In this document: piece after piece, positions 1 through 8,278 of the stretch
Numbering within the stretch: the first letter of the stretch is position 1
How the letters are laid out: each line of letters begins with the position of its first letter
Assembly (NCBI GenBank): GCA_035263125.1
Contig: DATFRP010000381.1
Location: 7,506-71,505 of the forward strand
DNA from: Gp6-AA40 sp035263125
Lineage (GTDB): Bacteria > Acidobacteriota > Vicinamibacteria > Vicinamibacterales > UBA2999
DNA: 64,000 nucleotides
Direction of reading: 5' to 3'
Position numbers and translations under genes: made by a program
The notes under the pieces: generated by a model
Databases searched by the model: none
Told to the model about the DNA's origin: nothing
Seen by the model: the letters and a program-made list of their open reading frames with translations, nothing else

Positions 1-1157
1 AGCAAGGCCTTCCCGTACACCTCGAGGTTCACCTGCCACTCGGTGATCGCATGGTGGCTGGCGGTGTGAACGTCGCGCCAGAGACGCTGCATCCGGTTGG
101 CGTCGGCGAGGCTCGAGGTGCCGTGCGCGGCGACGAGGAGCTCGACGGCGTCGCGGCAGTGCTTCGCGGCGAGAGCTGTATCCATGCGCACCCGCGCGCG
201 TGCGGTGAGATCCATGATGCGGCTCTCGGCGGCCGCGCGATCGAGATCGTCGGCTGCCCGCTGCGCGTGCAGCGTCGCCGTATCGATCTTCATCGCGGCT
301 TCCGCGATCTGCATCTGGAACCCGGACGAAGCAGCTTGCGTCGCGAAGTTCGTATGCGTGATCCCGCGCGTGCCAGCTTTGGCGACGGCGTGATCGAGTG
401 CGGCCCGCGCCACGCCGAGCTGCGCGGGCACCAGGATCAGCACGGTCACCGGCACCAGCGCGACGCGATAGACCGCTTCATCGGTGAATTCGGTTCGATA
501 CGTTCCGGCAAAAGCCGCCGGGTACGGCAGGAAGCGATGCTCGGGCACGAACACGTCGTTTGCGACGATCGTGTTGCTGCCGGTCCCTTTCATGCCGGCC
601 ATGAACCACGTGTCCTCGACGCGGAGGTCGCGGATCGGCATCAGCGAGAGGCCGAAATTCACGACCTCGCCACGATCGTTCTTCATGTGGATGCCGCAGG
701 CCCCCCACTGCGCGTGGAGCGACCCCGAGGCCCAGGGCCAGCGCCCGGTGACCCGCCACCCGCCTTCCACGGCCACGGCCTCGCCATTCGGCGCCAGCGA
801 GCCGGCGAGCCACGCATCGGGATCCGATGCCCAGATGTCCGCTTGCGCCCGCTCCGGAAAGAGCGCCGCCAGCCACGCGCACACGTTCACCAGACTCGCG
901 ACCCATGACGTGGATCCACAGCCGCGGCCCACTTCGGTCAGCACGTCGATGTACGTGCGGATGCTGGTCTGATAGCCGCCGAAACGAGCCGGCACCATCA
1001 GCCGGCACAGCCCGGTCTCTTTCAGTGCCTGCACGTTCTCGTCGGCGAGACGCCGCAGCGAATCGGTCTTCTCGGCGTGGCGCTCGAGAAGGGGCCGGAT
1101 CGCCGTCGCACGCGCCAGCAGCGTCGATGTGTCAGGTGCGCTCGCAGTACCGCTCAT
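1..1157 (-). CDS. Acyl-CoA dehydrogenase-fold flavin monooxygenase, partial
   Basis: The reading frame runs from ATG at 1155-1157 off the left edge of the window, so the C-terminus is missing; about 385 codons are present. It has the acyl-CoA dehydrogenase fold in the variant used by two-component flavin-dependent monooxygenases (HsaA and 4-hydroxyphenylacetate hydroxylase type). Seen are an N-terminal helical part with LMVPARFGGY, a middle part with DTWFMAGMKGTGSN followed by VFVPEHR, and a C-terminal helical part ending RLWRDVHTASHH. The last is the usual end of this family, so only a few residues are probably lost. Such enzymes use reduced flavin from a partner reductase to hydroxylate aromatic or steroid-like substrates. 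No reductase is visible here, so the substrate is unknown. A true acyl-CoA dehydrogenase is less likely. Confidence 0.8.
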   Translation of the reverse strand, partial: MSGTASAPDTSTLLARATAIRPLLERHAEKTDSLRRLADENVQALKETGLCRLMVPARFGGYQTSIRTYIDVLTEVGRGCGSTSWVASLVNVCAWLAALFPERAQADIWASDPDAWLAGSLAPNGEAVAVEGGWRVTGRWPWASGSLHAQWGACGIHMKNDRGEVVNFGLSLMPIRDLRVEDTWFMAGMKGTGSNTIVANDVFVPEHRFLPYPAAFAGTYRTEFTDEAVYRVALVPVTVLILVPAQLGVARAALDHAVAKAGTRGITHTNFATQAASSGFQMQIAEAAMKIDTATLHAQRAADDLDRAAAESRIMDLTARARVRMDTALAAKHCRDAVELLVAAHGTSSLADANRMQRLWRDVHTASHHAITEWQVNLEVYGKAL

Positions 1158-1185
1158 GTTTGAGTCTGGGGCTGTCGCCCCGCGT

Positions 1186-1264
1186 AATGCAAAATGCAAA
1201 ATTCAAAATGCAAATGTCGGAACTGCTTCGAACGACTTCGATTTTGCATTTTGCATTTTGCATT
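1186..1264. repeat. GCAAAAT-word inverted repeat element (copy 1)
   Basis: The left arm (1186-1215) is built of drifting copies of AATGCAAA. The right arm (1241-1264) is the complement, ATTTTGCATTTTGCATT. The first 17 bases of the left arm pair perfectly with the end of the right arm. The 25-base middle is ordinary sequence. It fills the gap between two minus-strand genes and is far more AT-rich than its surroundings. Related copies lie at 4433-4530 and 19229-19318. Confidence 0.85.
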
Positions 1265-1275
1265 GACCCCCGAGT

Positions 1276-2163
1276 CTACTCCTGTTGCACGATGCGGGTG
1301 CCGGTAATGAAGCGCCGATAGTTCGTGTAGGTCTGGGTGATCCGCATACGCTGCACGCCGCCGCCGCTGATCACCGTCGTGATATCCACCCGTGCGGGGA
1401 GCAGAATCGTCTCCTCGGGGTCCTGGAACGTGATGCGCTTGTAGATCATCGACGAATCCGCACGCTCGATCGTCCAGAAGACCGGCAGGTCGGCCCGCTG
1501 TTTCTTGCGGGGTAACGACACGTCGACCATGCCGGTGAGCTGTTCGTCGAGACGGATGATCTCGCCGGTTTCGGGGTCGGCCCACACCCGGCCACGCGAT
1601 CGACCGGGCAGGTCGAACATGATGCAGTCTTTGTCCTTCTCGTCGATCGTCGCGGTTGGTTTCTCGGGCCGGGTCGATCGGTAGTCGACCATCAACGCGG
1701 GGTGGCCGTCGATCTTCCCCAGGCCCGCACTCGTGAACGTGAACTTGTGACGGCGGTCGGGCAGGAGGAACCCGAGCGGCTCCGGGGTCGCGGTCTTCGG
1801 ATCGAGACACTTCGGCTCGTCGTTTGGCTTGGGAGGCTTCCCGTTGACGCTGATCAGGCGTCGCGTGATCGTCGCGGGCGACTCGTCGCCGACCGCATCC
1901 GGGTTCCATTCGAGGCGCAGCTCGTAGACGAGGCGTCGCGGAAAGCCGACCGCGGAGAGATCGCGCTCGAGCGGCTGCACGGCGACCGCCTCGTCGGCCA
2001 TGAGGCTTTGGGCGCGGTCGTAGTATTTCGTGACGTAGTCGCCGATGCGCGCGACCGTCTGTTCCGCACCGCTTTGCGCGCGGACGGGACCGTCCCACAC
2101 GACAGAGAAGATCGTCAACGCCGCTGCGAGCGCGCCGATCGTGATGGTGCAAGGCCCGGTCAC
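1276..2163 (-). CDS. Secreted protein of unknown function
   Basis: I do not recognise a named family. The chosen GTG start (2161-2163) has AGGGGA a few bases upstream and gives 295 aa starting directly with a signal peptide-like stretch (ITIGALAAALTIFSVV, then VRAQ). A longer frame exists upstream but would run over the divergent neighbour's promoter. The mature part is mixed beta-rich sequence. It includes a section on relating a value to a template (LPGRSRGRVWADPETGEII, then RLDEQLTG) that resembles acidobacterial outer-membrane or periplasmic proteins with a lipoprotein-carrier-like fold. It ends YRRFITGTRIVQQE. Probably periplasmic; the role is open. It is divergent from the lectin-like gene at 2243. 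Confidence 0.6.
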   Translation of the reverse strand: MTGPCTITIGALAAALTIFSVVWDGPVRAQSGAEQTVARIGDYVTKYYDRAQSLMADEAVAVQPLERDLSAVGFPRRLVYELRLEWNPDAVGDESPATITRRLISVNGKPPKPNDEPKCLDPKTATPEPLGFLLPDRRHKFTFTSAGLGKIDGHPALMVDYRSTRPEKPTATIDEKDKDCIMFDLPGRSRGRVWADPETGEIIRLDEQLTGMVDVSLPRKKQRADLPVFWTIERADSSMIYKRITFQDPEETILLPARVDITTVISGGGVQRMRITQTYTNYRRFITGTRIVQQE

Positions 2164-2242
2164 TCTTCCCGTCCCCTGTGCTACCTTAGCCGCCTCAACG
2201 GTCCCGGAAATATGGAGACGACATTGTACGAAAGGAGACGAG

Positions 2243-2992
2243 ATGCGTAGGATGTTTCTCGCGGCGCTCGCGATGGCCGCACTTGGATCCCTGGTGACCT
2301 TTGCACAGGCACCCCAACAGCCGGCGGCGCCAGCCGGACAAGGTGCGGCCGGACAGCAGGGCCGTGGTGCGGCTCCGGGGCGCGGCGCTCCGCAAGGGCC
2401 ACCCTCCTTCTTCATCACGAGTGTGGGCAAAGGCGACGGCGCCAATTACGGCGGACTGGCGGGAGCCGATGCGTATTGCGCACAGATGGCGCAGGGCGGC
2501 GGACTGCAGACCCCGGCGGGACGCACGTGGCGCGCGTACCTGAGCCAGCCGGCCGCAAACGGTCAGCCTGCCGTCAACGCGCGGGATCGCATCGGCGCGG
2601 GACCGTGGTTCAACGCCCGCGGTGCGATCATCGCCCAGAACGTGGCCGATCTCCACGGCGACGTCCAACGCGATCGCAATCAGATCAACAAGACGAACGC
2701 GATTACTGAGAAGGGCACGTCGATCAACGGCGTCGGCGACATGCCGAACCAGCACGACATCCTGACCGGATCGGATTCGCTCGGCCGCGCCATCGCCGGC
2801 GACATGGATTCAACCTGCAGCAACTACACGAGCAACGCCGATGGCCGTGGCAGCGTGATGCTTGGTCACCACGATCGAACGGGCGGCGGCAATTCGTCCT
2901 GGAACTCCGCGCATCCCTCGCGCGGGTGCAGCCAGCCGAATCTCGTACAGACCGGTGGCGCAGGGTTGTTGTACTGCTTCGCTGCGAACTGA
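2243..2992 (+). CDS. Secreted lectin-like (endostatin/C-type lectin fold) protein
   Basis: The start ATG has a strong AAAGGAG at 2231-2237, giving 249 aa. A signal peptide (MRRMFLAALAMAALG, ending VTFAQA) is followed by a Pro/Gly/Ala-rich linker at about residues 25-52. A globular domain then begins FFITSVGKGDGANYGGLAG. The pattern ADAYCAQ, TWRAYLS, NARDRIGAGPWFNARG and a C-terminal CSQPNLVQTGG-LLYCF is that of secreted lectin-like domains common in soil bacteria. Four cysteines suggest disulfides. Ligand and role are not known. It is a stand-alone gene with a GTAG-type hairpin just after its stop. Confidence 0.65.
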   Translation: MRRMFLAALAMAALGSLVTFAQAPQQPAAPAGQGAAGQQGRGAAPGRGAPQGPPSFFITSVGKGDGANYGGLAGADAYCAQMAQGGGLQTPAGRTWRAYLSQPAANGQPAVNARDRIGAGPWFNARGAIIAQNVADLHGDVQRDRNQINKTNAITEKGTSINGVGDMPNQHDILTGSDSLGRAIAGDMDSTCSNYTSNADGRGSVMLGHHDRTGGGNSSWNSAHPSRGCSQPNLVQTGGAGLLYCFAAN

Positions 2993-3038
2993 AACGGTCC
3001 CGGCTGACCGCGAAGGCGGAAGCCGGAAACGACGTGCG

Positions 3039-3061
3039 GTCCGGCTGAAGCCGGACACTAC
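3039..3061 (-). repeat. GTAG-type REP hairpin (copy 1)
   Basis: Stem GTCCGGC (3039-3045), loop TGAA, stem GCCGGAC (3050-3056), then ACTAC. Read on the minus strand this is GTAG, one base, then the stem-loop. It lies between convergent genes and could also terminate transcription in both directions, although no T-run follows. Confidence 0.7.
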
Positions 3062-3068
3062 GTACGAA

Positions 3069-3269
3069 CTACTCGTCGAGCTGCCAGTCGGCGGGAGGCT
3101 GGGGGCCGGGTTTGATGTGGGCGATATCGGGATCGCCGTCAACCTCGGCTTTGTTCTCCGCCTTCCGCGCCTTTGCATCGACTCGCCGGGCGGCCTTCTG
3201 CTGACGGCGCTCGATGAGAGCCTTTTCGCGTTCGCGCTTCGCGGCCGTGGGGCGTGCGTTTCTCGCCAT
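3069..3269 (-). CDS. Small basic protein of unknown function
   Basis: ATG at 3267-3269 gives 66 aa. The first 45 residues are almost entirely Lys, Arg, Ala and Glu (ARPTAAKREREKALIERRQ and similar), predicted to be one long charged helix. The tail is acidic then Pro-rich (HIKPGPQPPADWQLDE). Small basic helical proteins like this are common hypotheticals in this group and might bind nucleic acid, but nothing in the sequence proves it. A TAGACT box about 12 bases upstream of the start suggests a very short leader. Confidence 0.5.
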   Translation of the reverse strand: MARNARPTAAKREREKALIERRQQKAARRVDAKARKAENKAEVDGDPDIAHIKPGPQPPADWQLDE

Positions 3270-3368
3270 TCGGGGGTCACAGTCTACTCCATCCACCCGC
3301 TCTCCAGCTACGTGGCCTCGACGGGGACGGGCCCGCAACGCACCCATCGGTCGTGAGAATAGAGCCGC

Positions 3369-4358
3369 GTGCTAGCATCCGGAATCTGCGTGCGCACCAT
3401 CCCGCTCGAGCGCATTGAGGCGTCCGCCCAAGCCATTTACGACCTCGTCGTTCGCACGCCAGTGATCCGGCTGCCTCTACCGGACGCGCTTGCCGATCGG
3501 CTCGCCGGATCCGAGATCTTTCTCAAACTGGAAACGCTCCAGCCCGTCGGGTCGTTCAAGATTCGCGGCGCTCGCAATGCGATTCGACAGCTCAGTCGCG
3601 ACGAGTACCGGGAAGGCATCTGGACGGTCAGCGCAGGCAACGCGGCCCAGGGCGTGGCGCTCGCCGCGCGTCACGTTGGCGCCCCCTGTTCGGTCATGGT
3701 CATCGATACGGCCCCGCAGGCCAAGCTCGATGCCATCAGGCGACTGGGCGCGACGATCGTCCCGGCGACGTACGACGAATGCTGGGAAACGGTCACCGCA
3801 CACGCCTCGCCGCGCATGCGGGGTCGCTTCGTGCACCCCTTCGATGACGACGACTTCATCGCCGGCAACGCCACGCTTGGCCTCGAGCTTCTCGACCAGG
3901 TCCCCGATCTCGACGTCGTCGTTGGTGCGGTCGGTGGCGGTGGTCTGTTGAGCGGAGTCGGGTCGGCCATTCGCGCACGCAAGCCGCACGTGAAGATCGT
4001 TGCGGCTGAACCTGTGACGGCCGCTCCCCTTCATACGTCTCTCGAGAAGGGTCGCGCGTGCGTCTTGGACACGTGGCAGGCATCGTTCGTCGACGGCGCC
4101 GGCGGCAAGTCGGTGCTGCCGACGATGTGGCCGCTGCTGTCGACGCTGGTCGAGGAGTCGATCGTCGTGTCGTTGACCGAGGTTGCGGACGCGATGAAAC
4201 TCGTTGCCGATCGCTGTCACGTCATCGCCGAGGGCGCCGCCGGATGCGCGGTGGCCGCGGCCCTCAGCGGTCGCATCCACGGCCGCATCGTCGCCATCGT
4301 GTCGGGCGGCAACATCGACCTCTCGACGTTTGCGAGAGTAGTCGGGGCGTGCGAATGA
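3369..4358 (+). CDS. PLP-dependent threonine/serine dehydratase family protein
   Basis: This is a fold-type II PLP enzyme of 329 aa. The PLP-binding lysine is K64 in GSFKIRGA. The phosphate-binding glycine loop GGGGLLSG is at about 189-196. TVSAGNAAQGVAL forms the substrate loop. It ends IVAIVSGGNIDLSTF as in catabolic threonine dehydratases and serine racemases. There is no C-terminal ACT regulatory domain, so it looks like the short, catabolic or racemase-like form and not feedback-regulated biosynthetic IlvA. It likely deaminates L-threonine or L-serine to the 2-oxoacid. The start is GTG at 3369; a second in-frame GTG at 3390 would also keep the whole domain. Confidence 0.8.
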   Translation: MLASGICVRTIPLERIEASAQAIYDLVVRTPVIRLPLPDALADRLAGSEIFLKLETLQPVGSFKIRGARNAIRQLSRDEYREGIWTVSAGNAAQGVALAARHVGAPCSVMVIDTAPQAKLDAIRRLGATIVPATYDECWETVTAHASPRMRGRFVHPFDDDDFIAGNATLGLELLDQVPDLDVVVGAVGGGGLLSGVGSAIRARKPHVKIVAAEPVTAAPLHTSLEKGRACVLDTWQASFVDGAGGKSVLPTMWPLLSTLVEESIVVSLTEVADAMKLVADRCHVIAEGAAGCAVAAALSGRIHGRIVAIVSGGNIDLSTFARVVGACE

Positions 4359-4432
4359 CCTGCGCGCGCGCAAAAGAGTGCAGGATGCAAATCGCAAAAT
4401 GGAACCAGCTACACTGGAACTCTGTCATGCGT

Positions 4433-4530
4433 AATGCAAAATGCGAAATGCACAATGCAACATTTCGACAAACCAGCTGGTCGCCTGTGCGGCGCTGCTT
4501 CTTGCATTTTGAATTTTGCATTTTGAATTT
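4433..4530. repeat. GCAAAAT-word inverted repeat element (copy 2)
   Basis: The left arm (4433-4472) carries AATGCAAAATGCGAAATGCA and further drifting copies. The right arm (4502-4530) carries TTGCATTTTGAATTTTGCA. The loop is about 30 bases of ordinary sequence. A weaker extra unit (ATGCAAATCGCAAAATGG) stands at 4384-4401. The right arm ends just before the ribosome binding site of the phosphorylase gene, so it can influence that gene's leader. Confidence 0.85.
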
Positions 4531-4542
4531 CAAGGATCCCCA

Positions 4543-6675
4543 TTGACCCCATTACCCGATCGCATCAACCGCCTCGACGCGCTCGCCAAGGATTTGTGGT
4601 GGAGCTGGAATCCCGAGGCCCGACAGGTATTCCGACGACTCGATTACGCGATGTGGCGTCTGACGGCGCACAACCCGGTGCGCATGCTGCAGGTGCTGTC
4701 TCCAGACACGCTCGCCCGCGCCGCCGCCGATCCGGAGTGGCTCGCCCTCTACGACCGCGCGATCGCGCGGCTCGATGCGGTCCGCGCCGCGCGGAACACC
4801 TGGTGCGAAAGCCACTGCCCAGAGCTCGCCGACAAGACGATCGCGTACTTCTCCGCGGAGTTCGCGCTGCATCAATCGCTGCCGATCTACGCCGGCGGCC
4901 TGGGTGTGCTGGCTGGCGATCACTGCAAGGAATCGAGCGATCTCGGGGTGCCGCTGATCGGCGTCGGGTTCATGTATCCGCAGGGATACTTCCACCAGAC
5001 GCTCACCGCGGACGGCTGGCAGCAGGAGGTGTACGAGAAGTTGACGTGGACCGCCACCGCGATCGAGCCGGCGATCACGCGCGATGGCAAGCCGTGCATC
5101 ACTGCCGTGCCGCTGGGCAATCGCACCGTGCTCGTGGCGGTGTGGCGGGTGCAGCTCGGACGCGTCACGTTGTATCTGCTCGACACCGATCTCGAGGAGA
5201 ACGCGCCCTGGGATCGCGAGCTCTCGGCGCGTCTCTACGGGGGCGATCGCGAGACGCGCGTGCAGCAGGAGATCATCCTCGGCATCGGCGGCGTCCGTAT
5301 GCTGAAAGCGATGGGATGCGTCCCCTCGGTCTACCACTTGAACGAAGGACACGCCGCGTTCGTGGTGCTGCAACGCATTCGCGATCTGTGCGAGGCCGGC
5401 GCGAACTTCGACGATGCGCTCGAGGAAGTGCGGCGGACGACCGTGTTCACGACGCATACGCCGGTGCCGGCCGGGCACGATGCCTTTCCCTTCCATCTCG
5501 TCGAGACGCACCTCGCGGGAGCGTGGGGCGATCTGGGCATGCATCGCGAGCGCTTCTTCGCGCTCGGTCATCACGACAACGGCGGCGGCCCGATGTTCAA
5601 CATGACGGCGCTGGCGCTTCGCACGAGCGGATCGGTCAACGGCGTCAGCCACCTCCACGGCGAGGTCACCAAGCAGATGTGGCAGTCGATCTGGCCGGGC
5701 ACGCCGTTCGAAGCGCTGCCGGTCAAATCGATCACCAACGGCGTGCATGTGCCGACGTGGATGTCGTCGGAGATCGGCGCGCTCCTCGAACGCCATCTCG
5801 GGCCGGACTGGCTCGAACGTCATGACGATCCGGTCTTCCTGGATCGCGTGCTCGACATTCCCGACGAAGAGCTGTGGGCGGCCCGGCAGTCGCTGCGCTC
5901 GTTCCTCTTCAACTTCATTCGCGAGCGCGCGCGCACACGGTGGGCGCAGGAGCACGTCAGCGCCGCGCGCATCGTGGCCGCCGCCACGATGTTCGATCAG
6001 AACACGCTCACGATCGGCTTCGCCCGTCGCTTCACGGGCTACAAGCGGGCCGAGCTGATCTTCACCGACGCCGAGCGCCTGGCGCGAATCCTCACCAACC
6101 CCGGACGCTCGGTGCAGATCATCTTCGCCGGCAAGGCTCATCCCGCCGACGACGTGGGCAAGCATGCACTGCAGCGCATTTATCGACGCGCGCTCGATCC
6201 GATGTTCGGTGGCCGGGTCGGATTCGTGGACGACTACGACCTTCACGTCGCCCACTACCTGGTTCAGGGGTGTGACGTCTGGCTCAACAACCCGCGGAAG
6301 CCGCTCGAGGCCAGCGGCACGAGCGGCATCAAGGCGGCGATCAACGGCACACCGCACATGTCAATCGGTGATGGATGGTGGGCCGAGGGGTTCACTGGCG
6401 ACAACGGGTGGCTCATCGATGGGCGCGGCGTCGATCCCAACGACCACGGTGCACAGGACTGGGCCGACGTCCAGGCGTTGTATGGGCTGATCGAGGGTCA
6501 GCTCGTGCCCACGTTCTACGAACGCGATGAATTGGGCACTCCCCGCCGGTGGATGAAGATCGTCAAAGCTTCGATTCGCACGGTGCTGCCACGCTTCGCG
6601 GCTCGGCGCATGGTCAAGGACTACGTGCGCGAAATGTATCTGCCGGCGGTCCGCCGCGAAATTGTCACCAGATAA
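4543..6675 (+). CDS. glgP: Alpha-glucan (glycogen/maltodextrin) phosphorylase
   Basis: It releases glucose-1-phosphate from alpha-1,4-glucans in the cytoplasm using PLP. Start TTG at 4543 has AAGGA at 4532-4536; an upstream in-frame TTG lies inside the repeat arm and is rejected. The protein is 710 aa. Residues 1 to about 110 are the DUF3417 domain (LPDRINRLDALAKDLWWSWN) found in the short bacterial and archaeal phosphorylases. The GT35 domain follows, with YAGGLGVLAGDH, HLNEGHAAF and the PLP lysine at about K597 in ASGTSGIKAAING. It matches the DUF3417-type family and not the E. coli GlgP/MalP length class. No other glycogen genes are in the window. Confidence 0.93.
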   Translation: MTPLPDRINRLDALAKDLWWSWNPEARQVFRRLDYAMWRLTAHNPVRMLQVLSPDTLARAAADPEWLALYDRAIARLDAVRAARNTWCESHCPELADKTIAYFSAEFALHQSLPIYAGGLGVLAGDHCKESSDLGVPLIGVGFMYPQGYFHQTLTADGWQQEVYEKLTWTATAIEPAITRDGKPCITAVPLGNRTVLVAVWRVQLGRVTLYLLDTDLEENAPWDRELSARLYGGDRETRVQQEIILGIGGVRMLKAMGCVPSVYHLNEGHAAFVVLQRIRDLCEAGANFDDALEEVRRTTVFTTHTPVPAGHDAFPFHLVETHLAGAWGDLGMHRERFFALGHHDNGGGPMFNMTALALRTSGSVNGVSHLHGEVTKQMWQSIWPGTPFEALPVKSITNGVHVPTWMSSEIGALLERHLGPDWLERHDDPVFLDRVLDIPDEELWAARQSLRSFLFNFIRERARTRWAQEHVSAARIVAAATMFDQNTLTIGFARRFTGYKRAELIFTDAERLARILTNPGRSVQIIFAGKAHPADDVGKHALQRIYRRALDPMFGGRVGFVDDYDLHVAHYLVQGCDVWLNNPRKPLEASGTSGIKAAINGTPHMSIGDGWWAEGFTGDNGWLIDGRGVDPNDHGAQDWADVQALYGLIEGQLVPTFYERDELGTPRRWMKIVKASIRTVLPRFAARRMVKDYVREMYLPAVRREIVTR

Positions 6676-6678
6676 TCA

Positions 6679-6775
6679 CAGGCCCCAGGGCCCAGGCCTC
6701 AGGGCTGGGCCAGGCCCGAGGCCTTTCTGGGGCCTTGCCCAGCCCTGGGCCCTGAGGCCTGAGCCCTGAGGCCTG
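6679..6775. repeat. CAGGCCTCAGGGC-word inverted repeat element (copy 1)
   Basis: Ninety-seven bases made almost wholly of drifting CAGGCCTCAGGGCCC words. The left arm (about 6679-6722) reads CAGGCCCAGGCCTCAGGGC-like, and the right arm (about 6729-6775) gives the complement GCCCTGAGGCCTG. It lies between two plus-strand genes, starting four bases after the glgP stop. The second copy is at 28953-29044. Confidence 0.85.
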
Positions 6776-6830
6776 TCGAAGACCACCAATTTGCCGTATC
6801 CTCCGTCTAAGCCGACACGAGGTTTCTGCT

Positions 6831-8261
6831 GTGACGAGAACACAGATGCGCACAACGGCAACCGGGTTCGTCATCCTCGCCGTCATCATCACGGCGCCGG
6901 CGGTACCCGCCATCGACTTCCCTGCCGGACGAGACGCCGTCGGGCATGCGCTCAATCGACTGACATACGGTCCGCGCCCCGGCGACGTCGAGCGCGTGCA
7001 GCGTATGGGGCTGAGCGCGTGGATCGATCAGCAGCTCTCCCCCGCTCGTCTTGACGACTCCGCGCTCGCATCGCGGCTGCCGGCGATGCCCGCAAAGCCC
7101 AAGACCGTCAGCTCGCAGCAGGAGGCGCGACGCTACGGTCGCGAGGCGGTGCAGGTGCTGGCGCAGCAGAAGGTGATGCGCGCCGTCTACAGCGAGCGTC
7201 AGCTCGAAGAGCTGCTCGTCGATTTCTGGTTCAACCACTTCAACGTGTATGCGGGAAAGGGGCGGACCAGTCTCTTCATCCCCGAGTACGAGCGCGATGC
7301 GATCCGTCCGCACGTGCTCGGCAAGTTCCGCGATCTGCTGGGCGCGACGGCCAAGAGTCCGGCGATGCTGTTCTATCTCGACAACTGGCTCAGCGCCGAT
7401 CCTGAAGCGGCCGAGCGACTCGCGTCGCAACAGCAACAACGGCGAGCCCGCGCGGGGCTCACCGCGCCTCCAAACGCACAGCAACGAAAGCGCGGTCTCA
7501 ACGAGAACTACGGACGCGAGCTCCTCGAACTGCACACCCTCGGCGTCGATGGCGGATACACACAAGACGATGTGATCAACGTGGCCAAGGCGTTCACGGG
7601 CTGGACGATCGGTCGGCCGCAACCCCTGGGCCGTCGAGCGCAGGGTGCCCGGAGACGACCGTTCGGACAGGCCCCGCCGGCGATGGATATGGATCTCGGA
7701 GACGCGCCGTTCCGATTCGCGCGCGAGCTTCACGACACGAGCGAAAAGATCGTGCTGGGCCATCGCTTCAAGAGCGGGGGCGGCATGGATGAGGGCGAGC
7801 GCGTGCTCGACATCCTGGCGTCCCATCCGTCGACCGCGAAGCACATCGCGACGAAGCTGGTGCGACGGTTCGTGAGCGACGATCCCCCGGAAGCGCTCGT
7901 GGCCCGCGTCGCCGCACGTTTCCGCGAGACCGATGGCGATCTGCGCGAGGTCGTCCGCGCGGTGATCACCTCACCCGAATTCTTCGCGGCGCGCGAAGGC
8001 AAGATGAAAACGCCGCTCGAATTCATCGCCAGCGCGGTGCGCGCCACCGGCCGCGACATGACGGATGCGCAGCCGATGCTGCGCGCGCTGCAGCAGTTGG
8101 GCATGGCGCCGTACCAGTGTCAGCCGCCGACCGGATACGACGACACCGCCGAAACCTGGATCACGGCCGGCGCTCTGGTGACGCGCATGAACGTCGCGCA
8201 ACAGATTGCCGGGGCTCAGCGAGCCACCGAGATCGGCGGACCGGAATTTCAGAAACGATAG
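6831..8261 (+). CDS. DUF1800 family secreted protein
   Basis: 476 aa from GTG 6831; an in-frame ATG at 6846 would give MRTTATGFVILAVIITAPAVPA, a clear signal peptide with either start. The DUF1800 domain fills the rest: ALNRLTYGPRPGDVERVQRMG near the start, FWFNHFNVYAGKG, NENYGRELLELHTLGVDGG and YTQDDVINVAKAFTGW in the middle, and a late PPTGYDDTAETWITAG. These are the standard landmarks. The biochemical function of DUF1800 is not established. It is nearly always paired with a DUF1501 gene, as here (17 bases downstream), so the two proteins probably act together outside the cytoplasm. Confidence 0.9.
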   Translation: MTRTQMRTTATGFVILAVIITAPAVPAIDFPAGRDAVGHALNRLTYGPRPGDVERVQRMGLSAWIDQQLSPARLDDSALASRLPAMPAKPKTVSSQQEARRYGREAVQVLAQQKVMRAVYSERQLEELLVDFWFNHFNVYAGKGRTSLFIPEYERDAIRPHVLGKFRDLLGATAKSPAMLFYLDNWLSADPEAAERLASQQQQRRARAGLTAPPNAQQRKRGLNENYGRELLELHTLGVDGGYTQDDVINVAKAFTGWTIGRPQPLGRRAQGARRRPFGQAPPAMDMDLGDAPFRFARELHDTSEKIVLGHRFKSGGGMDEGERVLDILASHPSTAKHIATKLVRRFVSDDPPEALVARVAARFRETDGDLREVVRAVITSPEFFAAREGKMKTPLEFIASAVRATGRDMTDAQPMLRALQQLGMAPYQCQPPTGYDDTAETWITAGALVTRMNVAQQIAGAQRATEIGGPEFQKR

Positions 8262-8278
8262 CCGCGAGGACACGACTC

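Noticed and set aside
1186..1264. CRISPR-like array
   Set aside because: The units are 7-10 bases, directly adjacent and inverted in the second arm; there are no spacers of constant size.
4552..6357. A 601-codon open frame on the minus strand
   Set aside because: It is the shadow of glgP. Its composition follows the codon pattern of the plus-strand gene, and no domain is visible.
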